Shown: in pieces, positions 20,166 through 28,497 of the stretch
Layout of the letters: each line of letters begins with the position of its first letter
Numbering within the stretch: the stretch's first letter is position 1
DNA from: Guillardia theta CCMP2712
Taxonomy: Eukaryota; Cryptophyceae; Pyrenomonadales; Geminigeraceae
Direction: 5' to 3'
Length of the DNA stretch: 28,497 nucleotides
Assembly (NCBI RefSeq): GCF_000315625.1
Contig: NW_005434638.1
Coordinates: forward strand, 603,162 to 631,658
The notes under the pieces: generated by a model
The model's input: only the letters and a program-made list of their open reading frames with translations
What the model was told of the DNA's origin: nothing
The model's database searches: none
Program-made: the position numbers and the translations under genes

Positions 20166-22055
20166 CTATATGAACTCCTTGCGTGTTTTCATATCCAGCA
20201 TGGTGAGCGCTGATGTTGGTCTCCTCCGATCGAGGCCTCTCGTAGTTTTTGCAGACACCAGCGCTGAGTTTGGCCTCTGCACTTGAGTGACCTCAAATTT
20301 CCTAGTTCCTGTCACCTCCAAGGAATGTCGATTCAATGATGCCTGAGGTGAGCTCCCTTTGATCTCATGCTCCTCAACGTCGATGCTGGATTGAGACTGA
20401 ATGTCTGCTGTGCTCGATCCTTGGCTGCAGACTTGGCGGGTGACGTTGCTAATCTCAAGCTCAATGATGGCTTTGTGAAGTTGTTTCCGATTCTTCTTGA
20501 TGTCTTCAACGAATCCTTCCTGCTGTCCTTCAAAGATGTTGATGATGGGAGAGCTGGTTTGATAGCTTGAGTCTGATGGAAGTTCCAGTTCGGTCAGTCT
20601 CCTCATAAGATATTCCCTAATTTCTTTCATCACGTTCAAAGATCTGCTCTCTGAGATTCTTTTTTCGATTTCTAACTCCACTCCTCTTATCGCGTATGTC
20701 CCAGCCAATGCTTTTTGCCTTGCTTCCTCCAATTCCCGTTTCAAGCTTTCGATTTCTTGAATATTTTCTTTGACGGTTGATTCTAAATTTGATATCTCCT
20801 GGGACAAAGCCAATCGCTTCCTTGTTTCTTTTTCTTTTGCAAATTTTTCATCCTTGTAAGCCCTTGTCATTTTCTCCAGATCTTTTTCTAGCTCTCTATA
20901 CTTTTGCAACTCCATGTTTGCTTGCTTCAATGATTGTTCCATTCGATTGTTCTGATATTGCAAACTTTCAATCTCCTGATTCACGGTCTCCATTCTTTTG
21001 TTGAGTACTTTGTTTTCCTGTTTAGCTGCTTTGAGCTCAGTTTCCGCCTTTTGTCGCTTCCTAAATTCTTTGTCTTTGTCTCGTTCAGATCTTCTGTAAT
21101 TCATGTGCGTCTTAGAGTAAAGGGCATCAAGTTCCTGTTTGTCCTGGGCAAGAGCTCGCTTCTCTGTTGTGAGCAGATGTATTTCGCTTTCCTTTTTTTG
21201 GATTTCGTTTTCTAGTTTTTTGTGTGTTCTCGTCAAAGATGAGATATGATCGTTGAGGTACTGTACATGCTTGATCAAGTCATAGTCTCCTTCTGCTAAC
21301 TTCTTGTTCGCTTGGTTCAATTTGTCTTCCATCTCGCTGAGAGACTTGGTCCAAGATTTCCTCTCGTGCTCGAACTCTTGCTCCATGATCTCCTTCTGCT
21401 CCCGTCGAGCTTCTCGCACTTCTCCAATGAACTTCTCTTGCAGCTCTTTGGTGTACTTCTCTTGCTCCAGCTGCAAGAGGTACGTCTTTTCGTTGATTTG
21501 GATTTCTGCTGACTTGTGCGCAAGTTCCACTTCGTTCATGTGCTGCTTCAATATTCTCTCGCGAGCATTAGCCAGCCCTCGAGGGTCGATTCCTACCTTA
21601 GTGATGTACATGACCCTCATGAGGTTGTTTGCAAAGTTTCTGTTCAGACGCGACAAGGCATTCATTTTGTCTGCGAAAAGGAATGAGGCATCTGCAGACA
21701 CAGCAACGAGACTTTCACCTGCGATGTTCTTCAAGGCTGACTCATCTTCCTTCAAGACAGCACGGCAAACTTCCACGACTTCATCTTTGACGATTCCGAT
21801 CTCCTTCTCGTGAAACTCGATGTGCTGCCTGATAACCTGAGCGACGTTTCCCTCAACATCATCCCATAGCATGCTCCAGGACGAGGCATACGTGTCGTCC
21901 GTCTCAACGTCTTTGCTTTCTCTGTTCGATAAAGATTGTTTCCACCGCCTCCTCAGTTTTCGATTCTGTTCGACATGTCGAGATGTTCCTACAGGCCTTC
22001 AATGCTCGTCAGAAGCCTCGCTGGCTCGCCTCCTCTTGCTGTGACACTCTCCCAT
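20166..22055 (-). CDS. Long coiled-coil protein with C-terminal RPxSAL motifs
   Basis: Not recognised by name. Exon 2 (21996-20166) is open throughout. It extends 41 codons upstream of the Met at 21872 in coding-like sequence (LRRRWKQSLSNRESKDVE). That extension can be joined over a 51-nt intron to an 8-nt first exon with ATG at 22055, for 612 residues; the shorter start at 21872 gives 568. After a globular N-terminal stretch (LWDDVEGNVAQVIRQHIEFH), about 350 residues are Glu/Lys/Gln-rich heptad sequence, a long coiled coil. The C-terminal 100 residues are Ser-rich and probably disordered, with two RPxSAL motifs (QRPNSAL, RRPTSAL). Such motifs occur in cytoskeletal and ciliary proteins, so a structural role is plausible but inferred. 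Its stop faces the giant gene's stop across 82 nt. Confidence 0.83.
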
Positions 22056-22658
22056 GGCCCTCCCCGTCGATACCTCGGGGGAGGGAGGGTTTGTTGTTAG
22101 GTCCCTCCAAAAAGTCACTTGACTGAAAATCGGAACAAGTTTCGATGCGGAGGAGGAAGGGGAGAGAAGAACTGAGACGAGGAGGAAGGGAAGAGACGAT
22201 GAGACTTTTCACCAGATCATATTCATTAGAAGAAGTTGTTTACAGAAGGTTTCATCATTCTAGGTCATCAACTGATCTATATTTCCAACTCGGATCGAAT
22301 TCTGCCAGCATGGAGCGTGAGACAAGCAAGAAATACACTTGTGTCACCTGGGTCGTCTCGAGAGACGCCAGAGAGACCCTTTGGGATCGGGGTGAGACCT
22401 GGAAACAAGGTTGGAGCAAGAGTTCTTTGCCAAGGGTCCTGCAAAGGAGTGAACAGAATGCAAAGTTTCGACACTCAACTCTCCGACTCTTGTCCTACCT
22501 GCAGGTGCGTCACTCCTGTAATTCCATATTTGCTCCCCGGCTCCCATCGAAATTCCATCTGCTGCTGTGATCACAAGCTCGAAACAAACCTCACAGGAAG
22601 GACCTCCTTCATCTTGGCTTTCTTGATGCTCAGCTGCGATACGCTTGTGGTCCAGGGG
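22056..22658. other. Region without a firm gene; possible 3' exons of the LRR gene
   Basis: On the minus strand some stretches could be extra exons of the LRR gene, for example 22560-22505 ending in a GT donor. Phases can be made to fit in more than one way, and no conserved motif settles it. Purine-rich sequence at 22140-22200 (+) looks like a transcribed leader or promoter of the coiled-coil gene. Confidence 0.35.
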
Positions 22659-23381
22659 TCATGTAGGACCTGATGACTTGCAATCAACGAAAGAGCTATG
22701 GAAGACAGTCGTTACCAGAGATGGAGGAGTCACAACCTCAAAGCATAGGCAGTTCAATGTTGGATGTTTCGCTAGTGATCGCGGTAGTGTTGGCCCTGAG
22801 AATGATTCATCAGCTTCATCAAACTTTGAGTATATTGAATCTTCTACCTATTCCATTGCCCGATAGGTTCAGTTTCTTCAAAGTTGTGTTTTCTTTCAGA
22901 TATTTTCCCAATGATGATGCTCCCTCATTGCCTATATCGTTTTCATGAAGATCAAGTACCTTGTGAGCAGGTTGTCAGGATACGTAAGAGAACAGTTGTC
23001 ATTCTCACTGTCAAGGTAGTGTTGAATTGTAGTGCTTTTGCAAGCTCAGTAGCTCCTTCCTTTCTGATGCCATTATTGTGTAACCACAGAGACAAGCAAT
23101 CCGTGTTCTTCTTCAATTCATTTGCGACTAGCTTGGCACCATCATTCCCTATGTTTTTTCCATGCATGTAGATTTCTTGTCGTCCTCGAGTCATAGGGAT
23201 TTTCTGAGGGCCTGTGAAATCATTATCACTTGAAGTCTCAAGATATCTGTGTACCAGGAAGATATTGCAAGTTCCCCTCATCGTCAAATACTTTGGTTCC
23301 TCCGGATCTGAACGGAGCCCTCACAAAGTTCTCGAGCTCGATTACGTCCCATTCCGCTGGAGAATTCTTCTTGCCCGCCAT
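22659..23381 (-). CDS. Leucine-rich-repeat protein (ribonuclease-inhibitor type)
   Basis: Exons 23381-23255, 23211-23009, 22959-22848 and 22795-22659 (introns 43, 49 and 52 nt) give 192 residues. A 42-residue lead (MAGKKNSPAEWDVIELENFV...) precedes about three RI-type repeats: EIYMHGKNIGNDGAKLVANE, SLWLHNNGIRKEGATELAKA and VLDLHENDIGNEGASSLGKY, with KLNLSGNGIG starting a fourth. These have the LxLxxNxIxxxGxxxLxxxL pattern, which serves protein binding; no partner can be named. The last exon (SLAKHPTLNCLCFE then unrelated sequence) fits poorly. The true 3' end may therefore lie further downstream after additional splicing, or the gene may be a short relic. No NACHT or other catalytic part is present. 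Confidence 0.72.
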
Positions 23382-24527
23382 TTGATCCTTCTTGTTGTTA
23401 CCTCACGAATTTGGTTTGTGAAATCTTCGTTGAGTCTACAGAAGTCACTCTACAACATTCCTGTAGTTTCAGTGTCATTTGCTGTATGCGTGTGTATGCT
23501 TGGAGACATTGACACGTCGAATCAAATGATTGCAGTTTCGCAGCAATCTTCATTCTCACCTCTCTGACTTCGTGCCCCGTGTGTTTCTCAGTGTTTCATC
23601 TCAGTCAGTGGCATGCCCCCTCTTCTTTCCTTCTTTCCCTCCCCCGCCCTGCATCTGGTCGCTTTCTCCACCAACGGCCTTCCTTCGTTACTACGGTTTC
23701 TTACGGTTTCAGACGGTTGTATTGGTAGTAACTCAACGGATAAATAACCGTTTTCTTCGCCTCTCTATGACCCTTCACGGTCTCTTGCCCTTTCAGTACC
23801 CCCATCATCCCCACCCTCCCATCCGACCGTCTGATGACCCGGTACCTTCACACCCTACCCCAGGTTCGGGAGAAGGGCCTACACACTACAAAACCACCGG
23901 GTGGTATGAGTCTAGGTGATACGGGTGTAATAGAGGCTAACGGAGGGGTACTGTGAAGATACTTGGGGTACTGAGGGAAGGGGTAGGGTAGATATCTTAT
24001 GGGGGTCTACTGCCAAGAGCCACGAGGGCGAAAAATGTAAGTGAACAAGAAGACCGTGGGCGAACGAAGACATTGAAGAGAAGGGGTGAAAAGTGAGGAA
24101 CATGGATCTGCCCGAACAAAGAGCGGTGTGCTCACTTGGTGTGTTGATCTCAAGTGGAGAAAATATTCAGAGAACACAGAAGAAAAGAGCAGGCAAGAAT
24201 GCAAGGCCAATCATTGACGTTCAGAGGAAAAAGATGCGTTAAAGATAAGGGGCAGAGAGGTTCTTCGGACAAGAGTAGACAGGTGTTCAAAGAGATATGT
24301 GGGGCTCTGGTGGCATCTTAGGTTGACAGGGTAGATACCAAATATCCTGATGCCATGAAAACATTGCTTGTTGCGATCATTTTCTCTTTGTCAAACGATT
24401 AATTGTTGCACTGTTATCGCAACACGAATCTTTGACATTTGAAGTGGTATACTGACTGAACCATACAGGATTTCCAAGCTCTTTCAAAAGCTTGACATTC
24501 TGGTATGTTGGAAAGATTCTTAATTTG
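23382..24527. other. Gene-poor stretch with fold-back G/C-rich repeat
   Basis: No coding sequence is supported over 1.1 kb. The left part (about 23570-23900) is C/T-rich, the right part (about 23900-24320) G/A-rich. Around 23795-23975, TCAGTACCCC-like sequence on the left recurs inverted (GGGGTACTGA) on the right, so the region can fold back. Short ACGGTTT copies repeat at 23690-23720. Confidence 0.5.
23795..24000. repeat. Imperfect inverted repeat, C-rich left arm and G-rich right arm
   Basis: The left arm holds TTTCAGTACCCCCA and CACCCTACCCCAGGTTCGGG. The right arm holds GGGGTACTGAGGG and AAGGGGTAGGGTAG. A palindrome ACCACCGGGTGGT lies between (about 23900). The left-arm text reappears reversed at 28161-28185, and right-arm-like text occurs across 28161-28470 in the same orientation. 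Confidence 0.5.
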
Positions 24528-24855
24528 ATGAGCTCTTTCAAAGAACTAGGAATTCATATTCTGATATGTTCGCTTCAGAGCGGCACCGGGCTCCAGGATA
24601 CAAGCGGCGTCTACTACAACCCTTTCGACGACGGTGCACCAGGAACCGAGTACATCCAGAATGTGTCTGATCTCCCTCAGTGTAAGTCTTTTCTTCATCG
24701 CGCGTTCTTAATGCTCATGGGCCTGTGATGAGAATGTGCAAATTTCTATTCCTGATTCTCTCTCAACAGACACCTGGACTGGCGGTCAGCCGGATGACTA
24801 TGGGGCTTCTGACATGGTGACTGAAACCCTTGTGCGCTGCCGTGCCTTTGAATGA
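24528..24855 (+). CDS. Possible small two-exon gene or gene fragment
   Basis: Exons 24528-24681 and 24770-24855, joined over an 88-nt intron with a good GTAAGT donor, encode about 79 residues. The visible text (SGVYYNPFDDGAPGTEYIQN, then SDLPQYTWTGGQPDDYG) looks coding and hydrophilic, but I recognise no family. The first ~18 residues before the CAG at 24576-24578 may be intron rather than exon, in which case an upstream exon is missing and this is a fragment. Confidence 0.35.
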
Positions 24856-25369
24856 CCTTGTGCACCAGATCACTCCCGAGACCCTCACAATGTAAACATG
24901 CTTCGCTCGGATGCGATTTGAGCATCGTGCGCGAGTCAAGTGTTGTTCTGCCGACTCGTTGGTGTCATATAAATTCACATGCAAACGAGTGACTTTCTAC
25001 CTCTCTTTCTTCTCGTCGACTTCTCGATTCTGCTCGGTCGCACTTCTTTTCTGCCTCTTGTCGATATCCCCTTGGCGCGTCCGGTCTTCCCTCCATCAGC
25101 CTTGAACTGCGGTGAACGCTGAAAGAATCCACAAGGAGTATTGGCACTTTATGTGTCAAACCTTCGAGATCGAAATAACATGTAGCAGCTCTGATAGGCG
25201 TCGTTGAAGAGAGTAGAGTATAAAATTCCGCCATACATACACGCCATTTTGAAAGAGTCTTTTTTTTTCCCCACTGACACACTCCTCCCCTCCCCGCCTC
25301 ATCCACTGGCCCACCGGCTCCCCCCACTCCCCTGTGCGCCGTCGTCTCTCTTGCTTGTCTCCTTCATAG
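24856..25369. other. Upstream region of the glycosyltransferase gene; first exon not settled
   Basis: Pyrimidine-rich sequence with a TATAAA-like string near 24968. The downstream exon (from 25370) lacks an ATG in frame, so a coding first exon must lie here. One candidate starts at ATG 24979 and could splice from about 25110 to 25370 in phase, but it puts the start codon almost on the TATA-like string. I see no better one. Confidence 0.4.
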
Positions 25370-26973
25370 GATCTTTGCCTTCACACCTCTCTGGCACAAC
25401 GACGCGAACGTGTCTGTTGTTGTGTATCGTGTTCCTCGGAGTACAAAACGTCTTGCTCCTTCACTTTGATCTCAAGCATGAGAAACCTCATCCCCAAGAA
25501 GCCCTGAAGCATGAACTGAGCAAGGGACATGCACCTACGGGATTGGCGACGAATTTGTCCCGCACCAAACCAACGGGGTTTCCATTCACCAAGTTCAGTG
25601 AGAAACAAAATGTGACATCTGTACACCCGAAAAAACCTTCAAAGCTGCCCATCTCGCCTGAGAACGGACGCGAGATACCGACATGTAATGGGTCTTACAT
25701 GGGAGAGAAGCCTTGCTCCTTGTTGAAGAAGAATGTAACAACACCCTTCCATTGTTTCAAGGTGGATCAGCCTTGCAGTTGTTGTTCGGTTTGATGAAAG
25801 TCATTTTGCAGCTCAAGAAGTTTTTGTTGTATGAAAAGAATTCATCGTCACCTGTTCCATGTGAAATGAGCACTACATTGTATGGAAATCATCTGATAGA
25901 AATAACTGCAGGGTGTTTGGGAGGCAAAGAAAGTTGGAACACGTGCAGTCATGGCCGCTTCCTCTGCGAAGAGAAACTTACAACCCCAAACGGTGTTAAC
26001 TGATTACATCATAACATGCTTAAGGCTGAATGAGTTTCTTGTTTCTTCTTTTTTGCAAGGTCTGGTCGGAATAATTTCTACTATCCTGGTCATCAGTCTG
26101 CGTGAGAAATCTCAGAGGTAACTTTCGGCCCCCTAGACCTGTGTTTTCTCTTTTAATTGCGAACCTCATCTTTCAGGATGATGCAGATCAGATCTCAGAT
26201 CGAAAGGCTTGGGCTTCCTCCTCCAGTGCGACATCAGGCTTTCGTCTCGTTGCTCAATGCAGGTCAACTCTGCTCCAGGTTACTAGCATTTCTTATCAGG
26301 CTGCAGGGCGAGGAGAGTTAGACTCGTCACCTGCTGATCTCTCAGTGAACGATCTCAACATGGGGATCGGGGAGTTCTTCACGCCCGCGTTTCAGTTTCG
26401 AGGAGGGAAGGGTAAGGTGAAGCGCGGAGACCTCTCTGTCGCCATGTCCCACCTGCTTGCATGGCGGTCAGTGGCGCAGGGGAATCATTGTTTGCATCCT
26501 CCGTCGAGATCCTCTGACGACTGCTGGGTGTTGATCCTGGAGGATGACGTCAAGCTGAACATTCCTGATACTTGTCTGCTGCGAGGAGGAGGGCAAACGA
26601 GAATCAAGCTCGACCCTCTCCCTCCGGACGCGGACATGGTCCTCCTCTTCCCATCACGGCTGATCAAACAAGACTGCTCGTCACACCCATCATGCGAAAT
26701 GTTCAGCGAGGTGAGCGACGGGTCTGGCCTGATTGGCTACGTGGTTTCACGGCGATCTGCCAAGAAGCTTGTCCGCGTCTTTGAGGTAAAAATGTTGTGC
26801 TTCGTCAGGAGCTTAGTATTTGCCATTGCTAGCAAGTGAAGCTGAGGATGCCGATCGACCTGCAGATCTACAAGCTACCGGGCATCTCTGTCTTCGCATC
26901 CAAGGCTGACTGGATTCTCCATCAGGACAACATCCCGTCTGATCGGATCGCCCAGAATGGACTTGCTGAGTGA
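25370..26973 (+). CDS. GT25-type glycosyltransferase, type II membrane protein (5' exon missing from model)
   Basis: GT25 enzymes transfer sugars to proteins or lipopolysaccharide-like acceptors, in eukaryotes in the secretory pathway. Exons 25370-25761, 25812-25992, 26060-26117, 26177-26262, 26307-26785 and 26842-26973 give 441 residues in one frame. A hydrophobic anchor (TCLLLCIVFLGVQNVLLLHF) lies near the start, followed by a ~170-residue stem rich in Lys, Pro and Cys. The catalytic part starts ILVISLREKSQRMMQIRSQI. It continues with SVAMSHLLAWRSV, the acidic WVLILEDDVKLN motif (the probable metal/sugar-nucleotide site), DADMVLLFPS, GLIGYVVSRRSAKKLV and PIDLQIYKLPGISVF, all in GT25 order. 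Donor sugar and acceptor cannot be read from sequence. The initiating ATG is not in these exons. AATAAA at 27152 probably ends the transcript. Confidence 0.85.
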
Positions 26974-27151
26974 GAACCCTGTTGGAAGGGGAGAAGGGAC
27001 AAGGGACAAGGGCAAAGCAGAGAGCAGTGAAGAGTGTGACGAGACTGATCAGCGAACATTGGCTTTAATGAGAACCGGTGATGAATGTGACCCCAACACC
27101 AAGCTAGATGTTAACAATCATGTACAAAGATCTAAGGATTCTTGTTGACGA

Positions 27152-27157
27152 AATAAA
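27152..27157 (+). promoter_or_regulatory. Polyadenylation signal AATAAA
   Basis: AATAAA 179 nt after the stop of the GT25-type gene and 29 nt before the convergent PH gene's stop. Confidence 0.5.
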
Positions 27158-27185
27158 AACAAGATGATCAAACGACATGCGGCAT

Positions 27186-27776
27186 TCACAACGATTCGCT
27201 CCTACTCTGTCGGTCGGTGCTCTCTTTGGTTGGATGCCTTGCAACTGGGTGCCCGAACTGACTGCCTGACATGTGTACGAGCTGAAGCCATGCTCGAAAG
27301 TCAGGATCCGCAGGATCTCCATTCATGGGATTTTCGCATCTTCCATCGGAGCTTCTGTCTAGCGCGAGAGCTTCAGTCTGATGATTCCCCTCAGAGGGAG
27401 TCGATTCTGAACTGTTGACCACGAATGTCTTGGGAGACACGTAAGGATGCCGGCGACCGATTCTACACCCGGTCAACACGTTCTGTATTGTCGTCACCCA
27501 CTCCGCTGCCTGCGTGTCACATACCGCGCGCACATGCAGATTAATTCTTGACTGATTTCTTGGGAGGTGAACAATAAACGAGGTCTTATCAACGATCTCC
27601 ACATCGGCTTTTGAGAAATTGTCGTACAGCCAAAAGCTCCTTCCATCTCTGAGCGATGTGTCCTTATAGTAAGCAATCTTCGAGTTCGTTACCAGGAACC
27701 AGCGTTTGCGCCAACCCAGGTTGCTAGTTTTGCGTCTGAGCCATCCAGACAAGATGATCTCCTCTTCGTCGGCCAT
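27186..27776 (-). CDS. PH-domain protein
   Basis: A single open exon of 196 residues. Residues 8-104 form a pleckstrin-homology domain: SGWLRRKTSNLGWRKRWFLV, a YYKDTS turn, DVEIVDKTSFIVHL, NLHVRAVCDTQAAEW, and the closing amphipathic helix WVTTIQNVL with its conserved Trp. The basic residues after the first strand (RRK, RKR) could contact phosphoinositides, so membrane recruitment is the likely role. The C-terminal 90 residues are Ser/Glu-rich and probably disordered. I see no second domain, so this is an adaptor-like protein or the lead exon of a longer one. It is convergent with the GT25-type gene, the two stops being about 210 nt apart. Confidence 0.85.
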   Translation of the reverse strand: MADEEEIILSGWLRRKTSNLGWRKRWFLVTNSKIAYYKDTSLRDGRSFWLYDNFSKADVEIVDKTSFIVHLPRNQSRINLHVRAVCDTQAAEWVTTIQNVLTGCRIGRRHPYVSPKTFVVNSSESTPSEGNHQTEALALDRSSDGRCENPMNGDPADPDFRAWLQLVHMSGSQFGHPVARHPTKESTDRQSRSESL

Positions 27777-28497
27777 GCTTGATGATTAGGTGGTAAGCGA
27801 AGTAGAAAAATATGAAATAAAACAGGAAGCTGCTCAGCCAAGGAATTTATCTAGGGAATCCCAGAGTCCCAAAAATCAAAACTTTTCACAGTAAATGAAG
27901 TTCAGAAAAGTGTCTGTCTCGAGCTCAGCGTAAGAACAAAGTGTACTGAGTATCGAGGCAAATGTAAACTCCAAATCTCTCTGAGCAGGTGAAGGTGCGT
28001 GAAAGTTATACAAGAGCTTGCTGCACTGGAAGCCAGAGCGATTGAGAGAGGGTTGATGAAAGAATTAGATTCAAAGAGGAGGAGAAGGAAAGGAAATGAA
28101 TCGACAACGAGCCAGAGGATAGATTTCTTCAGTTCATCTTTTTGCGATCAGCATGAAGCCCAACCTGGGGTAGGGTGAACGGGTTGTTAGGGGTATAGGG
28201 GTTCTCGTGAATCGGGGGTGGGGGTAGAAAATGTGTGTACCAAGTCATTAGTTTGCTGTGCAAAATGGAGGGGTACTTCATAGAACTGCCAAAAAAGACA
28301 CTGGTGGGTAGGGTAGAGAAATCAGGTACAAAAGACTCTAAAAAGAGATGGGTTCTCTTCTCCTGACGGGAAGGGCAGTCTAAACCAGGGTGGGTAGTAG
28401 AATGGAGTGGTCAGTATCGTAAAATCTGGCACTAAAACCTGGAAGAAAGGGGTAGGGGTAGAACAGCGTTTGAATCGTTGCCCGTGGGGTACTAGTG
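27777..28497. repeat. Intergenic stretch with degenerate GGGGTAGGG-type repeats
   Basis: No gene is seen. From about 28161 to the end, G-rich units recur at irregular 50-90 nt spacing: CCTGGGGTAGGGTGAA (28164), GGGGGTGGGGGTAGAAAA (28213), GGTGGGTAGGGTAGAG (28303), AGGGTGGGTAGTAGAATGG (28387) and AAGGGGTAGGGGTAGAA (28446). They match the right arm of the 23795-24000 repeat in style and orientation. Telomeric origin is not supported, since the unit is not TTTAGGG or TTAGGG. Confidence 0.5.

Noticed and set aside
20367-21813. Plus-strand Phe/Ser/Leu-rich frames resembling membrane proteins
   Set aside because: They are antisense to Glu/Lys-rich coiled-coil codons, which always read as Phe/Leu/Ser-rich on the other strand.
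22145-22673. Two long overlapping plus-strand frames
   Set aside because: Composition is unlike the neighbouring genes, there are no domains, and the two frames contradict each other; the minus strand is at least as likely to be coding there.
28161-28497. Telomere-like repeat
   Set aside because: The GGGGTAGGG units are irregular and widely spaced and do not match TTTAGGG or TTAGGG arrays.
1-28497. tRNA, rRNA, CRISPR array or insertion sequence
   Set aside because: No cloverleaf with promoter boxes, no rRNA-like conserved stretch, no regular spacer array and no transposase was found on reading both strands; a covariance-model scan was not possible.

Overview
The window is nuclear DNA of a single-celled eukaryote. 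Nearly every gene has spliceosomal GT..AG introns, most only 36-61 nt long. Genes sit on both strands with small gaps, and three have AATAAA signals after the stop. The proteins (EFL1, a mitochondrial uL29-type ribosomal protein, a RING-CH ligase, a PH protein, very large secreted Cys-rich proteins) fit a protist. A cryptophyte alga such as Guillardia is my best guess, but it rests on gene style and recollection, not on a marker gene. All exon models were built by eye from splice sites, reading-frame continuity and family similarity.

Layout: 1-3716 (+) is the 3' part of the ribosome-maturation GTPase EFL1, with about 21 exons visible. 3966-6256 (+) is a WW/Trp-repeat/IQ protein of likely centriole or basal-body type. 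6314-8218 (-) is a secreted protein ending in two LysM domains; it is divergent from 8415-9415 (+), a mitochondrial ribosomal protein of the uL29 family. 9592-11534 (-) is a RING-CH membrane protein in 12 or more exons. 12494-20083 (+) is a secreted protein of about 2,497 residues, almost all in one 7.3-kb exon, with FN3, TIG/IPT and repeated CxC modules. 20166-22055 (-) is a long coiled-coil protein, 22659-23381 (-) a leucine-rich-repeat protein, 24528-24855 (+) a doubtful small gene, 25370-26973 (+) a GT25-type glycosyltransferase with a membrane anchor, and 27186-27776 (-) a PH-domain protein.

The genes do not form one pathway. Two themes recur: cell-surface or secretory products (LysM protein, giant Cys-rich protein, GT25 enzyme, RING-CH protein) and possible cytoskeletal proteins (WW/IQ protein, coiled-coil protein). 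The most unusual gene is the giant secreted protein. Small CxC-NG modules recur along it, and at one place a cysteine/glycine-rich block splits a domain of bacterial/phage-adhesin style. Intergenic stretches carry a degenerate G-rich repeat family (GGGGTAGGG-like) seen at three places.
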